Assembly: GCA_947455285.1 (NCBI GenBank)
Contig: CANGOK010000007.1
Span: forward strand, 1 to 28,091
Source: Beijerinckiaceae bacterium
GTDB lineage: Bacteria; Pseudomonadota; Alphaproteobacteria; Rhizobiales; Beijerinckiaceae
DNA: 28,091 bases
Direction: 5' to 3'
Shown: in pieces, positions 8,221 through 14,304 of the stretch
How the letters are laid out: the number at the start of each line of letters is the position of its first letter
How positions within the stretch are numbered: the first letter of the stretch is position 1
The notes under the pieces: model-generated
What the model saw: the letters and a program-made list of their open reading frames with translations, nothing else
Databases searched by the model: none
What the model was told of the DNA's origin: nothing
Translations under genes and position numbers: made by a program

Positions 8221-8351
8221 GTATCTTTCTATATTAAGCATTTCGAGTAAGATTAATGTGTTTGCGAACAAATGGTACAATTAAGCATCAAAGATACATA
8301 TCTATGTAAGTATCAATTTCCAGTTGAATTAAACATTACTGATATGGATAC
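8221..8351. promoter_or_regulatory. AT-rich repeat-bearing control region upstream of LuxR-type gene
   Basis: This stretch is clearly more AT-rich than its surroundings and holds several short repeats: the 8-mer GTATCTTT (8221-8228) and its exact reverse complement AAAGATAC (8290-8297); the 9-mer ATTAAGCAT twice in direct orientation (8233-8241 and 8280-8288); and further GTATC/GATAC copies at about 8311 and 8347. These look like sites for one or more DNA-binding proteins controlling the regulator at 8400, possibly with autoregulation or bending. The repeats are seen directly; the role is inferred and no consensus for a known regulator is recognised. Confidence 0.4.
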
Positions 8352-8399
8352 TTGTTTCGTAACTTGGCTTACGGGCCTGTCTTGAAGGATGTGTCATCC

Positions 8400-9182
8400 A
8401 TGCGGAACAATAATCAAATCGAAGTCATGAACTGGCGCGATGCATCCTTTCCGCCTGCTGTGATGAATGCCGCAGGGGAAGGGACGAGCGACCTCCACTG
8501 TTCGTTCTCGAAAATCACGCAGACGCCGCAGCGCCTCGTCATCATCGAGAAGAGGCCGCTCTTGCGCGAATGCCTTGAGCAATGCCTCATGGGCCAATCG
8601 CCGGGCGAGCTGGAATCCTATGCCTCCGCAGATCAGTTCATCGCGCAGCTGGAGACTTCAAGCGGGCCCGTTGCTGAATTGCTGGTGGTTTATTCGGTCG
8701 GCGGCCAGTTCATTGACGCAGCCGCAAGCGCCAAGATCTCTCGCATCCTGAATTGCGGCCGCGGTATTCGGCTTGTGGTTCTGTCCGAGCGCGAAGAAGC
8801 GTCGCAGGCGACCGCCGCCCTTGAGCAGGGCGCGAGCGGTTATATTCCTATGACGATGTCGCTGAAGGTTGTGGCTGAGGCCATTAGGCTCGTTCAGGCT
8901 GGCGGCATGTATGTGCCTGCGTCGAGCCTTATTGCGGCGAACCGACCGCATGAGGCCAAGGGCGCAGGATTTGGCGGCGGCGTCTCCGGCCTCACCACGC
9001 GTCAGCTTGCGGTTCTGGAAGCGGTTCGGCGCGGCAAGGCGAATAAGGTGATCGCCTATGAACTGAACATGTGCGAGAGCACCGTGAAGGTTCACCTGCG
9101 CAACATCATGAAGAAGCTGCGGGTGCGCAATCGCACCGAAGCGGCTTTCATGGTTCATGAAGCTATGCAGCAGTGCGCTTGA
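8400..9182 (+). CDS. LuxR/NarL-type regulator with degenerate receiver domain
   Basis: 260 aa. Residues about 45-170 follow the outline of a CheY-like receiver (RLVIIEKRPLLRECLEQCL ... GIRLVVLSEREEASQATAAL ... AIRLVQAGG), and about 187-250 form a GerE/LuxR helix-turn-helix (LTTRQLAVLEAVRRGKANKV, then ESTVKVHLRNIMKKL). Key receiver residues are missing: the acidic pair is Glu50-Lys51, the phospho-acceptor position reads LVVYSVG without Asp, and the conserved Lys region reads GYIPMT. It therefore probably does not respond to phosphorylation. ATG 8400 is chosen with GAAGGA about 10 nt upstream; GTG 8391 or TTG 8352 are possible earlier starts. It is preceded by a repeat-rich AT-rich leader and ends in an intrinsic terminator. 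Targets unknown. Confidence 0.85.
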   Translation: MRNNNQIEVMNWRDASFPPAVMNAAGEGTSDLHCSFSKITQTPQRLVIIEKRPLLRECLEQCLMGQSPGELESYASADQFIAQLETSSGPVAELLVVYSVGGQFIDAAASAKISRILNCGRGIRLVVLSEREEASQATAALEQGASGYIPMTMSLKVVAEAIRLVQAGGMYVPASSLIAANRPHEAKGAGFGGGVSGLTTRQLAVLEAVRRGKANKVIAYELNMCESTVKVHLRNIMKKLRVRNRTEAAFMVHEAMQQCA

Positions 9183-9207
9183 GCTGACCTGATCGTAGCG
9201 CCATTGG

Positions 9208-9245
9208 ATGCGCGCCGTGGCCCAGTGGCCCGGCGCGCATTTTTG
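9208..9245 (+). terminator. intrinsic terminator of the LuxR-type gene
   Basis: A perfect 10-bp stem (ATGCGCGCCG at 9208-9217 with CGGCGCGCAT at 9231-9240) encloses a loop that can pair further through GGCC, and is followed at once by a TTTT run. It lies 26 nt after the stop of the LuxR-type gene and abuts the end of the convergent KGG gene. Confidence 0.85.
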
Positions 9246-9551
9246 TCAGGACTTTTTCGTGTCGCTGTTATCTGCGGCGGCCGCATCCGCCTTGGCGCGA
9301 CGCAATTCCGCTGAAGTCTGTCCGGCCAGGACCGCCTTCTCGGGGAAGCGTGAGAAAAAGCGGTTCTCGGCCTTCGCGAGGGTGCCGCCCTTGCGGCCCG
9401 CCTTGGCGGCGAATTGCGGATCCTGAGAAAAGGCGCGCTTTTCGGGCGGGACGGAACGCCCACCCATGGCCGCGATGGCGCGGCGGCGTTCGGGTGAGAG
9501 GGCTGCAAGGCCGCGTTTGCGCTTTGGCGGATCTTCAGAAGATTCTGTCAT
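9246..9551 (-). CDS. KGG-motif small protein (general stress-type)
   Basis: 101 aa, very basic and hydrophilic, no signal peptide or membrane segment. The core ALSPERRRAIAAMGG (about 18-32) followed by VPPEKRAFSQDPQFAAKAGR and KGG resembles KGG-repeat (stress-induced bacterial acidophilic repeat / con-10-like) proteins, small probably disordered proteins linked to stress or desiccation in many alphaproteobacteria. The C-terminal third (about 60-101) is Ala/Lys/Glu-rich and likely helical. ATG 9551 follows a CCGGAGACAGGG leader; a GTG one codon earlier is also possible. It is co-directional with and 127 bp downstream of the hybrid kinase, but the gap suggests separate transcription. The molecular function of the family is poorly known. 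Confidence 0.75.
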   Translation of the reverse strand: MTESSEDPPKRKRGLAALSPERRRAIAAMGGRSVPPEKRAFSQDPQFAAKAGRKGGTLAKAENRFFSRFPEKAVLAGQTSAELRRAKADAAAADNSDTKKS

Positions 9552-9678
9552 CACCCTGTCTCCGGAGTTCTACATGAGCCGGGCTATGGGATAACAGGCG
9601 CAGTGATTAGCGTTTCGAGATGAGTGTTACGTTTTGATTATATTGCTCAGTCAACGTTGGGAGGCATGAGGCGAGCTG

Positions 9679-12231
9679 TCAGGCGGTCGGGGGCGAAACC
9701 ACCTGTGGTTGAGCTTTGAGCACCTTGCGAATGCCCGCTTCCAGGTCCTCCTCCATGAAGGGCTTTCCGAGCACCAGATCGAATCCCGTTGCCCGGATGC
9801 GTTCAACTTCGTCGTCGAGCACCTGCGCGGTGAGCGCGATCAGCGGGAGGTCGGCTGCAGGGTGGCGGGAGGCGCGCAGGCTCTCCGCAGCCTCAAGGCC
9901 ATCCATGACCGGCATCTGAACATCCAGAATGGCGAGGTCATATTCGTTTCGCATCAGCGCATCGAGCGCTGTTTGCCCGTTCTCGAAATCGTCAACTTTA
10001 TGGCCCTGCCGGCTGAGCATCATGCGCAGGAGGAGACGTGAGGACGGCGCGTCTTCTGCAATGAGAATGCGAAGGGGAGGCAGGGGCGCCGCGACGCCGA
10101 TGGCGGCGGGCGTTTCATCTTGAGCAGGCTTCTCGGAGACGAGCGGGATTTCAACGTGGAACGTCGTACCTTCTCCAAGTCTGCTTTCGTAGCCGATGGA
10201 GCCGCCCATCAAATTGACAAGCCGCCGACTGATCGCAAGTCCCAAGCCGGTGCCAGAAGTGCGAAGTCGCCCGGATGACGAGCCCTGTTCGAAGGGTTCG
10301 AAGATGCTTGCTCCGACGCTTGCAGGGATGCCTTCGCCGGTATCCGAAACTTCGAAACGCATCATGCTTCCCTTCGCCGTCGCGATCAGTTTGATCTCGC
10401 CCGATTGGGTGAATTTGGATGCGTTGCTGACGAGGTTGAGAAGCACCTGCTTCAGGCGGCGGAGGTCCGCGACGATATGCGTGGGCGTATCAGGGTCCAG
10501 GACGACGGCCGTCGTCACCGGCTTGTCCTTGGTGAGGATCGATGCTGTCTCAATCAGCTCTTCAAAAAGCTTGCTTATGGCGATGCGGCTTGGGTGCAGG
10601 GTCACACGATCCGCCTCAAGGCGCGTAAAGTCGAGGATGTCGTCTACGATGTCGAGAAGGTGACGGCACGACTGGTTTATCAGCGCCGAAATATGCTTCT
10701 GCTCATCCTGCCTCGCCGTCTTGCCCAGAACCTGCGCGAATCCATTGATGGCGTTCAGCGGCGTGCGAAGCTCATGGCTCATTGCGGCGAGGAATGAGGA
10801 TTTCACTTTCGCCGCTCGTTCAGCGACTTCAGCGAGCTCCTTCATCTTCTGCGCCTGCGCTTCTATCTGCCGTGAATGCTGTAAAAGCGCGGCTTCGCGG
10901 CGTCGGGACTCGCTAATGTCTGCGCCATAGACGACCGTTTCGCCAATTGGCGTTCTGCTGCTTTCAAGTCGAAACCAGCGCCCATCGCCGACATTGAATT
11001 CATTATGGCGTTGGGGCGCATGCATATGCGTGTCGCCCACTAGCCGTTGCTTGCGTGTACTTAGGGTGGAGCCGCCATCCGGTTCCTCGGTTATATCGTT
11101 TATTTCTCGCAGATAGGCGTTGATCGCTTGCAGATTGGACGCATCGCCGTGCTGGTTGAAGGACGTCGAGAAGGCGCGGTTGAATGTCGATAGGCGGCCA
11201 TCCGCATCATAGATGGCGAAGCTGTCCTTGATGACATCCAGCGCCGACGCCAGACGAAGTTCGGCCGCGCTCGCGCGCTTTTCGTTGAGGCGGCTGGTGT
11301 TCATCGCCAGTAATAGAATGCTGCTTGTGACCAGAATGATGAAGGAGATCATCCCGCCGGTGAGGTAAAATTCCCGTTGTCTTTGTTTAATCTTCGCCTC
11401 GATCGCCATAGCCGAGTAACTGGCGACCGCGATGAGGGGCTTGTCCATCGTTTTGGTGAAATGACTATCGCGCAGTCCGCTAGCGCTTTGATACCGAAAG
11501 CGCCCGCTGAGGCCGATATTCGTGGCGCTCATGATGGCCTGCTGCGGATATAAGCTCGTCAGATACTGTTCAAGATGATGCGAGCCTGTGCGGATCACGC
11601 CGTCGAATCCAAAGAGGCTGACCGCCGGATCGAGCGAAGCGATGCGATCGCCTTTCAGCAGCTCATCCCAGAAATAAGCGAAATAATAGGGGTTGATTGC
11701 GGCGATGAGCACGCCGCGCAGCGAGCCGTTCGAGTCGGACACTCGGCGCGACATCTGGAACACCCAGCTTCGCTTGGCATGCCCTAACACCGGTCGGCCG
11801 ATATAAAGCCCATCGAGATTGTTATCGAGATGCGCACGGACTTCTTCGAGATGTGAAAGATCGGTGCGTTCTGGATCGACGCCCTCGTTGGTCTCGATCA
11901 CCTGTCCATCCAGTCCAACATAAGTCAGCATGACCAGCGGCTCGAGGGAGATGACCTTCTTTTCGATCAGCGTATCCAGATGATTGTCGCCGCTCGAAAG
12001 CAGGTGACTGCCCATCCGCAGGGTGGCGTCGATGGAGTTTATGGAATTCGAAATCTGGTCGGCGAACAGAACGCTGGTCTGTTGCAGTTCGCGATAGGCT
12101 GTTTCCCGGACATCGAGATCGGTCCGCGCGTTCATTTCAAGAACGACGGACCAGGTCACCATGAGAGATGTGATGCAGGAGAATATGATCGTGTAAAAGG
12201 GAAGTCGCCCGGATGAAAACAGCCCCGTCAT
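9679..12231 (-). CDS. hybrid sensor histidine kinase with PAS and receiver domains
   Basis: 850 aa, membrane-bound. Order (residues approximate): TM1 10-32; a 255-residue periplasmic sensor region of Cache-like type (33-289); TM2 290-312; PAS-like domain 325-440; coiled linker; HisKA with phospho-accepting His486 in AAMSHELRTPLNAI; HATPase with LLNLVSNASKF, DTGEGI and GTGLGLAISRRL; and a C-terminal receiver with Glu726-Asp727, phospho-acceptor Asp770 (ILDVQMPVMDG), Thr801 and Lys823. All catalytic residues are present. ATG 12231 is chosen because the first membrane helix follows at once; an open frame running up to 12426 would place promoter-like AT-rich DNA in the gene. It has no HPt domain, so phosphate is expected to pass to the separate HPt protein encoded divergently at 12449 and then to the regulator at 12813. 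The signal is unknown. Confidence 0.93.
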   Translation of the reverse strand: MTGLFSSGRLPFYTIIFSCITSLMVTWSVVLEMNARTDLDVRETAYRELQQTSVLFADQISNSINSIDATLRMGSHLLSSGDNHLDTLIEKKVISLEPLVMLTYVGLDGQVIETNEGVDPERTDLSHLEEVRAHLDNNLDGLYIGRPVLGHAKRSWVFQMSRRVSDSNGSLRGVLIAAINPYYFAYFWDELLKGDRIASLDPAVSLFGFDGVIRTGSHHLEQYLTSLYPQQAIMSATNIGLSGRFRYQSASGLRDSHFTKTMDKPLIAVASYSAMAIEAKIKQRQREFYLTGGMISFIILVTSSILLLAMNTSRLNEKRASAAELRLASALDVIKDSFAIYDADGRLSTFNRAFSTSFNQHGDASNLQAINAYLREINDITEEPDGGSTLSTRKQRLVGDTHMHAPQRHNEFNVGDGRWFRLESSRTPIGETVVYGADISESRRREAALLQHSRQIEAQAQKMKELAEVAERAAKVKSSFLAAMSHELRTPLNAINGFAQVLGKTARQDEQKHISALINQSCRHLLDIVDDILDFTRLEADRVTLHPSRIAISKLFEELIETASILTKDKPVTTAVVLDPDTPTHIVADLRRLKQVLLNLVSNASKFTQSGEIKLIATAKGSMMRFEVSDTGEGIPASVGASIFEPFEQGSSSGRLRTSGTGLGLAISRRLVNLMGGSIGYESRLGEGTTFHVEIPLVSEKPAQDETPAAIGVAAPLPPLRILIAEDAPSSRLLLRMMLSRQGHKVDDFENGQTALDALMRNEYDLAILDVQMPVMDGLEAAESLRASRHPAADLPLIALTAQVLDDEVERIRATGFDLVLGKPFMEEDLEAGIRKVLKAQPQVVSPPTA

Positions 12232-12352
12232 AGCGTCCGCCCGTATTGGCTTGCGCCCTTGGCGCGGCGAGTCGAAGTGAAACTTGCGCCGGCAGGGCTC
12301 GGTTGGAAAAAGTCTGAATGCGACGGCAAAATATCGAACTCGGTAGAGAATA

Positions 12353-12408
12353 GTCTGGAGAAAAAACCAGACATTTTTGTTTACACTTGTCATAAAATGA
12401 AAACAATA
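12353..12408 (+). promoter_or_regulatory. inverted repeat and possible promoter between kinase and HPt gene
   Basis: The 217-bp divergent region holds the inverted repeat GTCTGG-8 nt-CCAGAC (12353-12372) followed directly by ATTTTTG. Just downstream a weak sigma-70-like pair can be read: TTTACA at 12380-12385 and ACAATA at 12403-12408 with 17-nt spacing, about 40 nt before the HPt start. The inverted repeat could be an operator for the response regulator of this phosphorelay, or a small terminator given the T-run. The repeat is certain; both roles are inference. Confidence 0.35.
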
Positions 12409-12448
12409 GTGTTTGAATGGGCGCAAGCTCTTGGAGATGTAAATTAAA

Positions 12449-12778
12449 ATGGCGCATCTTGATCAGGCTTACCTGAAAGACATCATCGCGCTTCTGGGGG
12501 CGGAACAATTTGTCCCACTCAAGAACCAATTCATCGTTGACTGCGATAAGGCGGCGGCGGCCCTTCGGGCTGCGCTCGCGCAGAGCGATGAAGCGCAGGT
12601 CAAACGACAGGCTCATCTACTGAAGGGCGTTTTGGGCCAATACGGCGCCCGAGAAGGGGAGGCGATCGCCGCCCGGCTTGCGCACGGCCTGCCCTCTGAT
12701 TGGCGCGTTGTCACGCAGGCGCTTCTGGACGAAACGGCCATGGCCTGCAACGAAATGGCGGCTTTGGTTGGAGCCTGA
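12449..12778 (+). CDS. stand-alone HPt phosphotransfer protein
   Basis: 109 aa, soluble, all-helical. The HPt signature is RQAHLLKGVLGQYGA, with phospho-accepting His56 and the following Lys59 and Gly60 at their expected positions. Upstream helices carry the usual LKNQFIVDCDKAAAALRAAL pattern. HPt proteins relay phosphate between the receiver of a hybrid kinase and the receiver of a response regulator. Being encoded between a hybrid kinase lacking HPt (divergent, left) and a response regulator (convergent, right), its partners are very probably those two. Length is normal for a single HPt domain. The stop codon lies inside a hairpin (12776-12800) shared with the convergent regulator gene. Confidence 0.88.
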   Translation: MAHLDQAYLKDIIALLGAEQFVPLKNQFIVDCDKAAAALRAALAQSDEAQVKRQAHLLKGVLGQYGAREGEAIAARLAHGLPSDWRVVTQALLDETAMACNEMAALVGA

Positions 12779-12800
12779 CGGCTGGTTGCAGCAACCGTCA
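12776..12800. terminator. possible hairpin between convergent HPt and regulator genes
   Basis: TGACGG (12776-12781, including the HPt stop) pairs with CCGTCA (12795-12800), with an inner TTG/CAA extension around a CAG loop; an alternative GGTTG/CAACC pairing also exists. There is no T-run on either side, so it is only a weak candidate for a shared transcription end. Confidence 0.3.
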
Positions 12801-12812
12801 GGGCGGCCCGCC

Positions 12813-13583
12813 TCAGTAAATGGCGTAACCGAGGCCGCGGACGTTCTTGATCGTCACGGTCGAGCCAGTCTTCTTGATTTTCGAACGCAAGCGGCTGACG
12901 AGCACATCCAGCGCCCTGCTCTGGTCGCTCATGCGTGAGCGGCCGATCACACGCGCCATCTCGGTGCGCTCGACGAACTTGCCGTTGTTCGCAACCAGCA
13001 AACGCAGGACGATGAATTCCGAGCTGGTCAGGGGAACGCGGACCTTCTTGTCCGAAATCATCTCGCGTTCGACCTGATCGACTTCCAGATCGCCAAAGAC
13101 GAGAGAGTTCATGGCGCCTTGCGAGCCGCGACGGTTCGCCCCCTTCAGGGCGATGCGGATGCGCAGCAGGAGCTCGCGCAGCTCGACCGGCTTGATGATG
13201 TAATCCTGTGCGCCCAGCTCCAGCGAGAGGACGCGATCAAGCGCCGATTCACGTGCGGAGACGACGATGCAGGGGATCTGGGAGCGCGCGATGGAAGTGA
13301 GCAGATCAAAGGCTTCGCCGTCTTCGAGGCTCAGATCCAGAAGCACAATGTCGGGCTTGAAGAGGTCGAGAGAGCGGCGGGCTGCGGCGACGGACCAGGC
13401 CATATCCACCTGCATTGAGTTGCTGCGCAGGTAGTCGCCGATCATGAGCCGGACCGACTCGCTGTCCTCCACCAGAAGAACGCGCGTTTCGATTCGCTTG
13501 CCAGCCGGCGCACGCGCAGTCTGATCTGCGTCTTGGGTAGGGGCCTTCTGGGTCTTCGTTTCCATCTGCCTAGGTCTTTCCAT
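12813..13583 (-). CDS. OmpR/PhoB-type response regulator
   Basis: 256 aa. An N-terminal tail of about 30 polar residues precedes a receiver domain (34-145) with Glu39-Asp40, phospho-acceptor Asp83 in IVLLDLSLEDGEAF, Ser109 at the Thr/Ser position (CIVVSARES) and Lys131 in DYIIKPVELREL. The C-terminal winged helix (about 158-256) includes LTSSEFIVLRLLVANNGKFV, the recognition-helix segment SRALDVLVSRLRSKI and the closing VRGLGYAIY. All phosphorylation residues are intact. It probably takes phosphate from the adjacent HPt protein, giving a His-Asp-His-Asp relay. Start uncertain: ATG 13583 gives the longest protein, ATG 13565 is an alternative; neither has a strong ribosome site. The upstream region is long and AT-rich. 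Confidence 0.92.
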   Translation of the reverse strand: MERPRQMETKTQKAPTQDADQTARAPAGKRIETRVLLVEDSESVRLMIGDYLRSNSMQVDMAWSVAAARRSLDLFKPDIVLLDLSLEDGEAFDLLTSIARSQIPCIVVSARESALDRVLSLELGAQDYIIKPVELRELLLRIRIALKGANRRGSQGAMNSLVFGDLEVDQVEREMISDKKVRVPLTSSEFIVLRLLVANNGKFVERTEMARVIGRSRMSDQSRALDVLVSRLRSKIKKTGSTVTIKNVRGLGYAIY

Positions 13584-13894
13584 CGTTCACGGGGCCGCTT
13601 TGCTGCAAAATGACTTGTTCTTTACAACAAGAAGAAAGCGAAATCCGTTACCTTTCAAATGACCTAGCGTAATATGCACAAGCTCTAGATACATGTGTTT
13701 CCAAGAACGCTCAATAGGCTTGCAAAAATAAAGTGCTTATATAACTGAGCCTTAACTTTATAAACCCCGGTTATCCACCATCTTCGCCCTTTTTTCGCCG
13801 CAGCCGTTTCATGTTTGCGCTTACATTTGAAGCGTAAATGGCTGCAGCTGAGCCTGGGATGTCCCCGGCGCTCAATGTGTCAGAGGGGTGCTTC
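13584..13894. promoter_or_regulatory. AT-rich divergent control region with inverted repeats
   Basis: This 311-bp gene-free stretch separates the divergent response regulator and the small exported protein. It holds an inverted repeat CTTGTT-ctttac-AACAAG (13614-13631), a second one TTTGCGCTT-7 nt-AAGCGTAAA with one G.T pair (13814-13838), and a single DnaA-box-like TTATCCACC (13771-13779). The middle (about 13660-13765) is markedly AT-rich and must contain promoters for both genes, though no clean -35/-10 pair stands out. An open frame from 13838 runs into the small gene, but the ribosome site and signal peptide point to a start at 13895. Confidence 0.5.
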
Positions 13895-14227
13895 ATGCTG
13901 CACAGGACATCGAGCAGATCATTTCGTGTGGGGGTGGCTTCCGCCGCCCTTGTGAGCGCCCTTGTCGCTCTGGGACCCTCGGAGGCTTCCGCCCAATATT
14001 ACAGCCGCCGTGGTCCATCAGCCGGCGCTGTGGCCGCTGGCGTGGTGGGCGGCCTTGCGCTGGGCGCGCTCGCCGCTGGAGCCGCCAGGCCCTATTACGG
14101 CCCGGGTCCGGCCTATGTGGTCGAGGAAGAACTGCCGCCGCCGCCCCCACGGCGTTGTTGGTACGAGCGGGAAGATGTCTGGGACGGTTACGGCTATGCG
14201 CCCCGCCGCATTCGTGTTTGCCGCTGA
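13895..14227 (+). CDS. small exported protein with glycine/alanine-rich helix and CW...VC tail
   Basis: 110 aa. A signal peptide (MLHRTSSRSFRVGVASAALV onward, AxA site in SEASA near residue 34) is followed by QYYSRRGPS, a glycine/alanine-rich hydrophobic helix (AGAVAAGVVGGLALGALAAG, about 42-61) like a glycine-zipper segment, a Tyr/Pro-rich linker with five prolines, and a tail of RRCWYEREDVWDGYGYAPRR ending VCR. Small proteins with this layout and a two-cysteine tail are common in Hyphomicrobiales; their function is unknown. The two tail cysteines could form a disulfide in the periplasm. ATG 13895 has AGAGGGG about 7 nt upstream. It ends 29 nt before a strong terminator. Confidence 0.75.
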   Translation: MLHRTSSRSFRVGVASAALVSALVALGPSEASAQYYSRRGPSAGAVAAGVVGGLALGALAAGAARPYYGPGPAYVVEEELPPPPPRRCWYEREDVWDGYGYAPRRIRVCR

Positions 14228-14256
14228 ACGTCGGCAGTCAGGCCAGCTAAATAAAA

Positions 14257-14281
14257 AGCCCCGCGGGATCGCCGCGGGGCT
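14257..14281. terminator. strong bidirectional intrinsic terminator
   Basis: Perfect 10-bp stem AGCCCCGCGG / CCGCGGGGCT with a 5-nt loop (GATCG), preceded by AAATAAAAA and followed by AGTTTGTTT. Read rightward it ends the small exported-protein transcript; read leftward the A-run becomes a T-run and ends the MFS transporter transcript. Confidence 0.9.
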
Positions 14282-14304
14282 AGTTTGTTTCGGGGGTAAA
14301 CCCA

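Noticed and set aside
12232..12426. 65-codon N-terminal extension of the hybrid kinase
   Set aside because: It would cover AT-rich promoter-like DNA with an inverted repeat; its translation (many Phe, Arg, Tyr) does not look like protein and the first membrane helix follows the later ATG.
9679..13583. CckA-ChpT-CtrA cell-cycle relay
   Set aside because: The free HPt here is a short monomeric HPt domain rather than ChpT, and the regulator's long N-terminal tail and recognition-helix segment do not match CtrA; a separate environmental relay is more likely.
13771..13779. DnaA-box-like TTATCCACC as a replication origin
   Set aside because: A single near-match without clustered boxes, an AT-rich unwinding element of the right kind, or dnaA/hemE/parAB neighbours.
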